Shown: one piece after another, positions 7,801 to 13,297 of the stretch | Layout: each line of letters opens with the position of its first letter | Numbering within the stretch: the first letter of the stretch is position 1 | Assembly: GCA_001871815.1 (NCBI GenBank) | Contig: MNVP01000084.1 | Location: forward strand, 1 to 22,430 | DNA from: Candidatus Omnitrophica bacterium CG1_02_40_15 | GTDB taxonomy: Bacteria > Omnitrophota > Gorgyraeia > Gorgyraeales > Gorgyraeaceae | Direction: 5' to 3' | DNA length: 22,430 bases | The notes under the pieces: generated by a model | Told to the model about the DNA's origin: nothing | Databases searched by the model: none | Seen by the model: only the letters and a program-made list of their open reading frames with translations | Made by a program: the position numbers and the translations under genes

Positions 7801-7911
7801 ATTATAAAAAATACATGGAGAAATATCCAAGAACTCCGTTTTGAAAAACTTCCTGAACGCGATAAAGATAAATGCGCTAATTGCGATTTCGATCACATCT
7901 GCTGGGAATAG
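4849..7911 (+). CDS. UvrD/RecB-like helicase fused to a PD-(D/E)XK Fe-S nuclease
   Basis: A 1020-residue repair or recombination enzyme. The helicase half has all superfamily 1A motifs: Walker A AGPGTGKT (31-38), Walker B DEFQD (251-255), GDDDQSIYRFQGA (279-291), NNYRST (313-318), TAHGSKGQEF (615-624) and ETRLFYVTVSRAR (674-686). The C-terminal part is a nuclease of the AddB/RecB type: H790, D875 and D891-x-K893 fit the active site, and C763 with C1009-x2-C1012-x5-C1018 form the pattern of the AddB-type iron-sulfur staple that links the two ends of the nuclease domain. No AddA/RecC-like partner is adjacent, so it may act alone or with a partner elsewhere. The Shine-Dalgarno sequence is weak. 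It ends just before a palindromic repeat and a converging gene. Confidence 0.92.
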   Translation: MITKFEEFYNELNIEQKKAVDAIEGPVLVLAGPGTGKTQILSVRAANIIFQKKAFPENILTLTYTNAAAKTMKERLAKIIGFKGYDVYVATFHSFANSILLDSEEAANYIQERIQIEDIEQVRAIEYILDHTQGISEIRPFNAPYNYVKDIQKKISDLKREGVSPEEFLKYVKTLKPDGAYIEEKHVPRIKALAIIYDQYEKLKASGNKEVFDERGRYDYDDMIMMAIHALNNEPILKKKYQDQYQFFMVDEFQDTNGAQLKLLFSILKGENPNVCCVGDDDQSIYRFQGASVGNFKELKNKFKNLETVSLKNNYRSTKEIIGLSQSLIKEVPEDERTGDKDLINIMDFKKKSIDYYEFTREAEELGFIVKKVKELKEQIESSKDLSLEEKENPYNNIAILVRKRDLILKITDQFLHSGIPYATDGKEDMRPEPRVRQMLDVLELASMDPGNYEDRDRVLYKVLIADYFKIPLVDTLGLIAKVNKKKRNKEDAKVFLEFLNSEDLSGSLKNARAAIKKLIENSQFKPAHTSLMEYVEDARIYKYILEKYDKDDVVRIRELRALSSFINMIKSSDMSKPGLTLKDFVEEIRTRNEHGMPLEGNLVTMTQNGVRIFTAHGSKGQEFHSVIIPFCLQDKSWPIKPRPDTIPLPPDMTKGVERVGSKERIKELRSYDETRLFYVTVSRARSNIIFTASPDENSISSVFLHRLGIKPKTPDLKEEDILVSFLEKTSLMEPFIGTEEVLADLVKDMTLNPTSLDNYLKCRRKFLYDNALMLPSAKKQSLMFGNAVHAGLENLYREYIRTKRFPDFQFFKERFLEALKFQGPEKAIELRCKEQFDGLKKYYSRISEKPIKPIGLENRMPVNIDGIIFTGKYDKLELEDEKNNLARVVDYKTGQPNKHTKGIFEVEGLESEECDGYLRQLVCYKLLYERDKTRQDKNIVVSHGVLVFVEPAKKAIRKYGIKEGEPTEFKVVLREDMVDEMVGIIKNTWRNIQELRFEKLPERDKDKCANCDFDHICWE

Positions 7912-7915
7912 TTAA

Positions 7916-7944
7916 GTAGGGACAGCACAGTGTGCTGTCCCTAC
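7916..7944. repeat. 29-bp perfect palindrome, GTAGGG family copy 3
   Basis: Arms GTAGGGACAGCACA and the exact complement flank one central G. It sits between two converging genes: four bases after the helicase stop, and with its last bases supplying the stop codon (TAG, read on the minus strand at 7943-7941) of the facing gene. It could act as a bidirectional transcript end without U tracts. Confidence 0.9.
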
Positions 7945-9200
7945 AGATGAGCAAGAGGATGATAGGAGAGTTTGGAGATGCGGAGATTTTCAAGGCCTGA
8001 GTCATCCATGGCATTGATATATTTATATTGATTTATTTCTCTTGAGAATTCTCTGAAAATAAATTCTGAAATACCTTTATATTTCAGATTGCAAACTTCT
8101 AAAAGCACGCAAAACATATTTCCCCTCACCCTAACCCTCTCCCCAAAGGGGAGAGGGAAACCAAAGGTATAAGCGCAGATCTTACCCCTTATTTTTATAA
8201 CGCGTCCTATCAGGCCAAGGACTTTATAATTCTCTATAGCTAGTTTATGAGCGGAGAAACTGTCTTCCAAAAGTTTATGGTAGTAAGGGTCTGGAAATTT
8301 CTTTTTTCTTTCAGATGCCCATTTTGAGAAAAGTTTCAGGCAGTCATTTTTCATATTTTGTTTATAGGTAAGATATTGGAATTTATAATTTTTTGAAAAA
8401 TAGTTACAACTTGACCTTTTATGTTTATATTTGTTTCCTTTAAGCTTGGCAAGTTCTTCTCTCAAATACACATAATCAGGAAATTTTTTTAGTGAATCAA
8501 AATTTATATAACCAGAATCTGTTTCAAGCAGTATCTCCGGGCCTTTATTGCTTTCTTTCCACCATACAGGGTTTTTTTCTTTCCAGATGTATAGATTTAC
8601 AAAGTTCTGACTGGAATCAGCGCTTTGAATTTTTTTAAAAAAGTTATCAAATGTATCTTTATCTTTTAACGAGATTTGTTTAAATCCGTTTTTCTCAGGG
8701 TTATTAATAATTAATTTGGTAAGGGTATCTAAATGTGAAAACTGTATTACATCATTTTGAAAATTGCCTATAAACAGGGGGTTTTTTGCTATCAGGGTTG
8801 CAGCTTCCTTTTTCTCCAGCAGATCAACTAAATAATGAAAATAATTTTTTATAAATGGCTCATTTTGAGTATTTGCGCTGAACGGGCATTTTTTATCTAT
8901 GCCAAGGATGATATTTTCGCGTTTTTCATCGAACATTATTGTAAAAGGATAAAGCTGGCAGTCAAAAGGCCTTTTTGGATAGATAGCACACCTATGGTTT
9001 CTGGCGTTAAAGAAAGGGCAGGTATGCATATCTTGCCAGGGTTTTAACTTTACGCGGCATGATTTGCCCAGATGATGCTTTATCTTTGGCGTTATTTCAT
9101 GTGGCAGAAAAAGCGGGGCAAGAGGCGCGTTTTTATCAAGAAACCTGCAGCATATATCGCACGAAAGACAAAGTTTATTAGGTACAATTTGTTTTAACAT
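7941..9200 (-). CDS. YkgJ-type cysteine-cluster domain fused to a DUF2156 domain
   Basis: A 419-residue two-domain protein. Residues 1-100 contain CLSCDICC (C11, C14, C17, C18) and further cysteines C61, C71 and C81 in CAIYPKRPFDCQLYPF, the pattern of the YkgJ/UPF0153 putative zinc or iron-binding domain. Residues from about 165 resemble DUF2156, the GNAT-like catalytic domain of lysylphosphatidylglycerol synthases, ending in the diagnostic NAMDDSGLENLRISKLSYHP. A short palindromic repeat is inserted in frame at about residues 348-360. No membrane segment is seen, so it would act on a soluble aminoacyl or peptide substrate. No Shine-Dalgarno sequence precedes ATG 9200; TAAAAT at 9212-9207 is at the right distance for a leaderless mRNA, but its -35 box is poor. 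The exact chemistry is unknown. Confidence 0.75.
   Translation of the reverse strand: MLKQIVPNKLCLSCDICCRFLDKNAPLAPLFLPHEITPKIKHHLGKSCRVKLKPWQDMHTCPFFNARNHRCAIYPKRPFDCQLYPFTIMFDEKRENIILGIDKKCPFSANTQNEPFIKNYFHYLVDLLEKKEAATLIAKNPLFIGNFQNDVIQFSHLDTLTKLIINNPEKNGFKQISLKDKDTFDNFFKKIQSADSSQNFVNLYIWKEKNPVWWKESNKGPEILLETDSGYINFDSLKKFPDYVYLREELAKLKGNKYKHKRSSCNYFSKNYKFQYLTYKQNMKNDCLKLFSKWASERKKKFPDPYYHKLLEDSFSAHKLAIENYKVLGLIGRVIKIRGKICAYTFGFPLPFGERVRVRGNMFCVLLEVCNLKYKGISEFIFREFSREINQYKYINAMDDSGLENLRISKLSYHPLAHL
8122..8157. repeat. in-frame palindromic repeat inside the DUF2156 gene
   Basis: The stretch contains CCCTAACCCTCTCCCC followed by AAAGGGGAGAGGG; the perfect hairpin is 8135-8157, ten base pairs around AAA. 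This sequence type recurs as a dispersed repeat in many bacterial genomes (from memory, not searched). Read on the minus strand it encodes LPFGERVRVRG, inserted in the DUF2156 domain between two strands. The frame on both sides is preserved. Confidence 0.8.
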
Positions 9201-9223
9201 AAACGTATTTTATCACTAAAGTC

Positions 9224-9252
9224 TTCACTTTACATTGATTTTTTGATATAAT
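9224..9252 (+). promoter_or_regulatory. promoter of the peptidoglycan-binding lipoprotein gene
   Basis: TTCACT (9224-9229, four of six) and TATAAT (9247-9252) are 17 bases apart. The mRNA would begin near 9259 and carry a leader of about 225 bases made almost entirely of inverted repeats before the gene starts at 9485. The -10 box of the opposing gene is at 9207-9212, so the two promoters are nearly back to back. Confidence 0.6.
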
Positions 9253-9309
9253 CAAACGAGGTCACAAGTTACGGAACGAAGTGAACGTAAGTTGTATGAC
9301 CGAAGTTGA

Positions 9310-9349
9310 TCCCGAGCAGCTATAGAATTTAAATATATGCTGCGAGGGA
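9310..9349 (-). repeat. 40-nt hairpin module, copy 1 (reverse orientation)
   Basis: Read on the minus strand it is TCCCTCGC, AGC, an 18-base centre, GCT, then GCTCGGGA. Lengths are 11+18+11, identical to the other three copies. On the plus strand the mRNA would show tandem G-A mismatches where the minus-sense strand shows TC/TC. Confidence 0.85.
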
Positions 9350-9367
9350 TTAAATGTTAGATGATTA

Positions 9368-9407
9368 TCCCTCGCCGCATATTATCTAATGCTATAGCGG
9401 CTCGGGA
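9368..9407 (+). repeat. 40-nt hairpin module, copy 2
   Basis: TCCCTCGC, CGC, 18-base centre, GCG, GCTCGGGA. The conserved ends pair except for a symmetric TC/TC internal mismatch; the inner trinucleotides CGC and GCG are complementary. Confidence 0.85.
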
Positions 9408-9470
9408 TTAATTCGCACATTGACTTATGTTCACTCGCTTTGCTCGTTTCATAAATCAAGTGCTCATTAA

Positions 9471-9477
9471 AAGGAGG
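9471..9477 (+). promoter_or_regulatory. ribosome binding site that fixes the lipoprotein start
   Basis: AAGGAGG is seven bases before ATG 9485 but only one base before the upstream in-frame ATG 9479. The spacing selects 9485. Confidence 0.8.
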
Positions 9478-9484
9478 AATGCAT

Positions 9485-10063
9485 ATGAGGACGAAAGGTT
9501 ATATTATTGTATCTATATTGGCGCTGTTAACATTTTATGGATGCAATATTGTTCCTAAATCAGTTCAATATCAGAGGGAGGAAGAAAAACTTATAGGAAG
9601 CACTGATATCATTAATCCTAAGATTGAGGAAGTGCAGGTTATATTAAAAGACGAAGGTTATGAGCCTGGAAATACTGATGGCAGGATGGGGAAGGAAACT
9701 CGCGACGCCATAAAGGCATTTCAGGAATCAATAGGCCTTAGGAGCACAGGTTATATTGATAAAACTACTCTAGTGCAACTTGAAGATTCCAGGAGGACAA
9801 AAGAAATACTTGAATCTAAAAAGGACTATGTTCTCAAGTTAAAAGAGGTAAAGCAGAAAGACTCTCAAAAGGCGGAATTTAAGCCAACTACAAAAGATAT
9901 ACAGACTGCTTTGAAGAAAGCTGGCTTTAACCCCGGTTCCCTTGACGGCAAGATGGGCCCAAGGACAAGGCAGGCAATAAAAGATTTTCAGAAGTCAAAA
10001 GGCCTTGTACCTGACGGAGCAGTAGGGCCTAAGACCTGGGCTAGTTTAAGCAAATACTTATAA
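9485..10063 (+). CDS. lipoprotein with two peptidoglycan-binding domains
   Basis: A 192-residue exported protein. The N-terminus MRTKGYIIVSILALLTFYGC is a signal peptide ending in a lipobox-like site with C20; the residues before it (F-Y-G) are less typical than L-A-G, so lipidation is likely but not certain. Two PG_binding_1 domains follow: one at about residues 35-90 with DGRMGKETRDAIKAFQ, and one at 130-190 with DGKMGPRTRQAIKDFQ. They are joined by a charged linker. It lacks any catalytic domain, so it would anchor to the cell wall rather than cleave it. The start is fixed by AAGGAGG. Transcription is likely from the promoter at 9224 through a repeat-rich leader. Confidence 0.85.
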   Translation: MRTKGYIIVSILALLTFYGCNIVPKSVQYQREEEKLIGSTDIINPKIEEVQVILKDEGYEPGNTDGRMGKETRDAIKAFQESIGLRSTGYIDKTTLVQLEDSRRTKEILESKKDYVLKLKEVKQKDSQKAEFKPTTKDIQTALKKAGFNPGSLDGKMGPRTRQAIKDFQKSKGLVPDGAVGPKTWASLSKYL

Positions 10064-10068
10064 AGGTA

Positions 10069-10097
10069 TTGACAAGTACGGCTTTAAATGGTATAAA
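10069..10097 (+). promoter_or_regulatory. promoter of the small membrane protein gene
   Basis: TTGACA (10069-10074) and TATAAA (10092-10097) are 17 bases apart, near consensus. A strong AAGGAGG at 10115-10121 precedes the ATG at 10133. This suggests a highly expressed small gene. Confidence 0.75.
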
Positions 10098-10132
10098 TAG
10101 TTACATTAAAACAGAAGGAGGAGGGAAGAGAA

Positions 10133-10354
10133 ATGGGAAAATATATAACAGTACTTGGCGGGCTGGTAAGCATTATTGTCGGCATATGGGGGCTAATAAG
10201 CTGGTGGTATAGCTTTGTAATATTATTAAAAGGTTCAGTCCCACCAATATTAGTATTAGGCGGCCTTGCAGCTCTTTTTGCAGGCGTCAGCGAAATAAAA
10301 GATTGCGCGCAGGCAAAAAAGGAAGAAGCTAAGAATAAAGAAGAGAAAAAATAA
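10133..10354 (+). CDS. small two-helix membrane protein of unknown function
   Basis: A 73-residue protein with two hydrophobic segments (about residues 4-32 and 37-52, separated by a short loop with KGSVPP) and a very charged C-terminal tail AQAKKEEAKNKEEKK. The segment GGLAALFAGVSEIKD is reminiscent of small conserved hypothetical proteins in several uncultured phyla, but I cannot name a family. It has its own near-consensus promoter, a strong ribosome binding site and a terminator-like hairpin, so it is a stand-alone unit. Function unknown; the charged tail could contact a cytoplasmic partner. Confidence 0.8.
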   Translation: MGKYITVLGGLVSIIVGIWGLISWWYSFVILLKGSVPPILVLGGLAALFAGVSEIKDCAQAKKEEAKNKEEKK

Positions 10355-10378
10355 GAGTATAATAAGTTATAATTAATT

Positions 10379-10411
10379 GAAGAAAAGCCCTATAGTATCG
10401 GGGCTTTCTTC
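10379..10411 (+). terminator. probable intrinsic terminator
   Basis: AAAGCCC (10384-10390) pairs with GGGCTTT (10401-10407), and the stem extends with an A-rich/T-rich flank GAAGA...TCTTC. The T-rich end TTTCTTCATTT is a weak U tract. It lies 25 bases after the small membrane protein stop. Confidence 0.6.
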
Positions 10412-10421
10412 ATTTAAGATG

Positions 10422-10461
10422 TCCCTCGCGACTTGATGAAAATGAAGATGGTCGCTCGGGA
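10422..10461 (+). repeat. 40-nt hairpin module, copy 3 (htpX leader)
   Basis: TCCCTCGC, GAC, 18-base centre, GTC, GCTCGGGA. The inner trinucleotide differs from copies 1, 2 and 4, yet still pairs, which is covariation in support of a folded function. Confidence 0.85.
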
Positions 10462-10462
10462 T

Positions 10463-10488
10463 CAAATTTGCTTCACAAATTTGGGAGG
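10463..10488 (+). promoter_or_regulatory. hairpin abutting the htpX ribosome binding site
   Basis: Two copies of the self-complementary CAAATTTG (10463-10470 and 10476-10483) flank CTTCA. The second arm runs directly into GGGAGG (10483-10488), eight bases before ATG 10497. Spacing rejects the GTG at 10488, which is part of the ribosome binding site itself. Opening or closing of the hairpin could affect access to the site. Confidence 0.65.
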
Positions 10489-10496
10489 TGTTTGTT

Positions 10497-11336
10497 ATGA
10501 ATTATTTTAAAACAGGCTTATTATTGATTGCCTTGACCATGATTTTTGTATTGATAGGCGGCTATTTCGGAGGCCAGCAAGGCGCTATATACGCGTTTAT
10601 ATTCGCCTTTTTAATGAATATGATTTCATATTGGTTCAGCGATAAAATAGTGCTTATGATGTATGGAGCCAAAGAGGCAAATATAAACGAAGTGCCAGAA
10701 TTATATAGTATAGTAAAGGATCTTACAAATAGCGCTCAAATGCCTATGCCAAAGGTATATATAGCTCCGCAGAATACTCCGAACGCGTTTGCTACAGGCC
10801 GCTCTCCAAAACATTCAGCGGTCTGCGTAACGCAGGGCATATTAAATATTCTAGACAAAGGAGAATTAAAAGGGGTTTTAGCGCACGAGCTTTCTCATAT
10901 AAAGAATAGGGATACTTTAATAATGACCGTGGCAGCTACAATTGCAGGCGCGATTACAATGATTGCAAACTGGGCAAGGTGGGCGGCTATATTTGGAGGG
11001 AGAGGGAATAGAGATAGGGAGAATAATGGCATAGGCATGTTAGTTATGTTGATAGTCGCGCCTATAGCAGCCATGCTTATACAGCTTGCGATTTCAAGAT
11101 CCAGAGAATACGCCGCTGATAAAAGAGGCGCTATAATGGCAGGGACGCCGATGGGGCTTAGTCATGCGCTTTTAAAATTAGAAAAGGGAAACAAGGTTTA
11201 CCCAATGAATGCAAATCAGGCTACGGCGCATTTATTTATAGTAAATCCTTTAAGCGCCAGCGCAATCGGAGCGCTTTTCAGCACACATCCGCCTATAAGA
11301 GAAAGGGTGAAGAGATTAGAGAGTATGGTAATTTAA
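10497..11336 (+). CDS. htpX: HtpX-like membrane zinc metalloprotease (M48)
   Basis: A 279-residue inner-membrane protease involved in turnover of damaged membrane proteins. The zinc site is H130-E131-x-x-H134 in LAHELSHIKNRD, with the third ligand E204 in SREYAADKRG. Two hydrophobic helices precede the site (about 4-23 and 29-48) and two follow it (about 141-160 and 179-199), the normal HtpX layout. The conserved block PMPKVYIAPQNTPNAFATGR (84-103 roughly) and the end LFSTHPPIRERVKRLE are family features. Start ATG 10497 is chosen over GTG 10488 because GGGAGG spacing fits. It shares its repeat-type leader with the next gene, moxR, which suggests co-regulation of membrane quality control with the Bat cluster. 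Confidence 0.95.
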   Translation: MNYFKTGLLLIALTMIFVLIGGYFGGQQGAIYAFIFAFLMNMISYWFSDKIVLMMYGAKEANINEVPELYSIVKDLTNSAQMPMPKVYIAPQNTPNAFATGRSPKHSAVCVTQGILNILDKGELKGVLAHELSHIKNRDTLIMTVAATIAGAITMIANWARWAAIFGGRGNRDRENNGIGMLVMLIVAPIAAMLIQLAISRSREYAADKRGAIMAGTPMGLSHALLKLEKGNKVYPMNANQATAHLFIVNPLSASAIGALFSTHPPIRERVKRLESMVI

Positions 11337-11340
11337 AAGG

Positions 11341-11380
11341 TCCCTCGCCGCATATACGGGGGTATAAGGGCGGCTCGGGA
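11341..11380 (+). repeat. 40-nt hairpin module, copy 4 (moxR leader)
   Basis: TCCCTCGC, CGC, 18-base centre, GCG, GCTCGGGA. It starts two bases after the htpX stop region and is the leader of the long moxR-bat cluster. Confidence 0.85.
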
Positions 11381-11381
11381 T

Positions 11382-11410
11382 CAAAATTTACTTCGTAAAT
11401 TTTGGGAGGC
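11382..11410 (+). promoter_or_regulatory. hairpin abutting the moxR ribosome binding site
   Basis: CAAAATTTAC (11382-11391) pairs perfectly with GTAAATTTTG (11395-11404) around TTC. The last base of the arm is the first of GGGAGG (11404-11409), five bases before ATG 11415. The design equals the htpX leader while the stem sequence differs. Confidence 0.65.
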
Positions 11411-11414
11411 ATCT

Positions 11415-12422
11415 ATGACTAATTTTAGCCCAAAGTACGGCCAGGATATAAAACAGATAAATGAGAAAGTTAAAGAATCAAGCCTATTTATCCAGCAGAT
11501 TACGCAAGAGTTGTCCAGAGTGATAGTTGGCCAGCGCTATCTTGTAGACAGGTTGATAATAGCTCTCCTTGCAAACGGCCACATATTAATAGAAGGCGTG
11601 CCAGGCCTTGCAAAAACACTCGCTGTTAAAACGCTTTCCAAATGCATCCAGACAAAATTTCAGCGCATTCAATTCACGCCTGATTTGTTACCAGCAGATT
11701 TAATAGGAACACTTGTTTATAATCCAAAAGATGGGGCATTTACTACCAAAAAAGGCCCTATATTTTCAAACCTTATACTCGCGGACGAGATTAACAGAGC
11801 TCCCGCAAAGGTGCAGAGCGCGCTTCTTGAGGCAATGCAGGAGAGGCAGGTTACTATAGGAGAAAATACATTTCCATTGGATGAGCCATTTTTAGTGCTT
11901 GCTACGCAAAATCCAATAGAGCAGGAAGGGACATATCCTCTGCCTGAAGCGCAGGTTGACAGGTTTATGCTGAAGATAAAGATGGGATATCCTGATAAAA
12001 AAGAAGAAAAAGAAATTATGGAGCGCATGGCAGGCCATAATCCAAGCGAGGTAAAAGCAGTTGTTTCGCCTCAAGATATTATAAAAGCAAGAGAGGTTGT
12101 GAATGAGATTTACATGGACGAAAAAATAAAGGATTATATAGTAAATATTATTTATGCAACCCGCGCGCCGGAAGACTACAAGCTGGATATAAAAAACTTC
12201 ATTGCCTATGGCGCTTCTCCTAGAGCGTCCATATACCTTAATATAGCCAGTAAGGCGCACGCCTTTATCCGCGGAAGAGGTTATGTAACGCCTGAAGATA
12301 TAAAGGCAGTGGGTATGGATATTTTGAGGCACCGCGTTATCCTTACATACGAAGCAGAGGCAGAAGAGATGACGAGCGAAAATATCGTAAAGAAGGTATT
12401 TGACGAAATAGAAGTCCCGTGA
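11415..12422 (+). CDS. moxR: MoxR-family AAA+ ATPase
   Basis: A 335-residue chaperone-like ATPase that typically acts on vWA-domain partner proteins. Walker A is GVPGLAKT (61-68), Walker B is ILADEIN (121-127), sensor 1 is LATQNP (162-167), and PEAQVDRF (178-185) carries the family arginine. The helical lid and C-terminal sensor 2 (GASPRASIYL) are visible near residues 265-275. Length is normal. Its TGA (12420-12422) overlaps the GTG start of the next gene as GTGA. MoxR next to DUF58 and BatA/B is a widely conserved arrangement; the target here is likely the vWA proteins downstream. Confidence 0.95.
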   Translation: MTNFSPKYGQDIKQINEKVKESSLFIQQITQELSRVIVGQRYLVDRLIIALLANGHILIEGVPGLAKTLAVKTLSKCIQTKFQRIQFTPDLLPADLIGTLVYNPKDGAFTTKKGPIFSNLILADEINRAPAKVQSALLEAMQERQVTIGENTFPLDEPFLVLATQNPIEQEGTYPLPEAQVDRFMLKIKMGYPDKKEEKEIMERMAGHNPSEVKAVVSPQDIIKAREVVNEIYMDEKIKDYIVNIIYATRAPEDYKLDIKNFIAYGASPRASIYLNIASKAHAFIRGRGYVTPEDIKAVGMDILRHRVILTYEAEAEEMTSENIVKKVFDEIEVP

Positions 12423-13297
12423 TCCCGAGAGAAATCCTTAAAAAAGTCAGGCAGATTGAAATAAGGACAGGAAGGCTTGTGAACAATGTCTTTGCCGGAG
12501 AATACGAGTCTGTATTTAAAGGCAGGGGCATGGAGTTTCATGAAGTCAGGGAATATGTGCCAGGGGACGATATACGCTCTATTGACTGGAATGTGACTGC
12601 CCGGGCAGGCCATCCATATGTTAAGAAATTCGTGGAGGAAAGAGAGCTTACAGTAATAATAATGGCGGATATGAGCGGTTCCGGCAGTTTTGGGACCAGG
12701 AATAAAATGAAGGTAGAATTAATGGCGGAGATAGGCGCAGTGCTTTCTTTCAGCGCGATAAAAAATAATGATAAAGTAGGCTTATTGTTATTTACAGATA
12801 AAGTTGAAAAATTTATCCCTCCTAAAAAAGGCAGGCCGCATGTATTAAGGGTAATAAGAGAGCTTTTATATTACAAACCAGAGTCCAAAAAGACATCAAT
12901 AAATTCAGCCCTGGAATATCTTGGGAAGGTTTTAAAAAAGCGCTCAGTCATATTTCTTATGTCTGATTTTATGGACTCTAATTATGAAAGGCGCCTGGGG
13001 ATTCTAAATAAACGGCATGATATCATAGGTATCTCCATATCTGATCCAAGAGAAAAAGATTTGGCAGATATAGGCCTTGTGAAATTTGAAGACGCAGAAA
13101 CAGGCGAAGTTTTGTTTCTGGATACAGGAGATGATTTATTGAAAAAAGAACTTACAAAAAGGAGATTATCTTTTATAGGCGCTAGGGATAAGGCGTTCAA
13201 ATCAATGGCCCTCGATTCGATAGAGATATCCACGGATAGGCCATATATAGAGCCTTTGATACTTTTTTTCAAGGCTCGCGCCAAAAGATTCAGATGA
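12419..13297 (+). CDS. DUF58 protein with vWA-like fold
   Basis: A 292-residue protein of the DUF58 family, which regularly follows moxR. The family signature is FKGRGMEFHEVREYVPGDD (about residues 33-51), continuing to DIRSIDWNVTARAG. A MIDAS-like DMSGSGS lies at 84-90, suggesting a metal-dependent adhesion site, although only part of the classic motif is kept. No membrane segment is visible. GTG at 12419 overlaps the moxR stop and no ribosome binding site is seen, so it is translated by coupling. Its own stop overlaps the next ATG as ATGA. Confidence 0.92.
   Translation: MIPREILKKVRQIEIRTGRLVNNVFAGEYESVFKGRGMEFHEVREYVPGDDIRSIDWNVTARAGHPYVKKFVEERELTVIIMADMSGSGSFGTRNKMKVELMAEIGAVLSFSAIKNNDKVGLLLFTDKVEKFIPPKKGRPHVLRVIRELLYYKPESKKTSINSALEYLGKVLKKRSVIFLMSDFMDSNYERRLGILNKRHDIIGISISDPREKDLADIGLVKFEDAETGEVLFLDTGDDLLKKELTKRRLSFIGARDKAFKSMALDSIEISTDRPYIEPLILFFKARAKRFR

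Larger units (their letters stand above)
9261..9463. repeat. composite inverted-repeat element (BIME-like)
   Basis: This is a mirror-image pair of modules. A hairpin at 9261-9300 is followed by a 40-nt module in reverse orientation (9310-9349), then the same module in forward orientation (9368-9407), then a second hairpin at 9415-9463. The outer hairpin loops share TTCACTYCG when both are read in module orientation. The whole thing lies in the 5' leader of the lipoprotein gene. It resembles the bacterial interspersed mosaic elements built from REP sequences, though no RAYT transposase is in the window. Confidence 0.8.

Noticed and set aside
9261..9463. Riboswitch or T-box leader
   Set aside because: No known aptamer core or T-box motif is recognisable; the symmetry is better explained by a paired repeat element.
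9479..9484. ATG 9479 as lipoprotein start
   Set aside because: Only one base after AAGGAGG; ATG 9485 has seven.
10488..10496. GTG start for htpX at 10488
   Set aside because: This GTG is part of the GGGAGGTG ribosome binding site; ATG 10497 has correct spacing.
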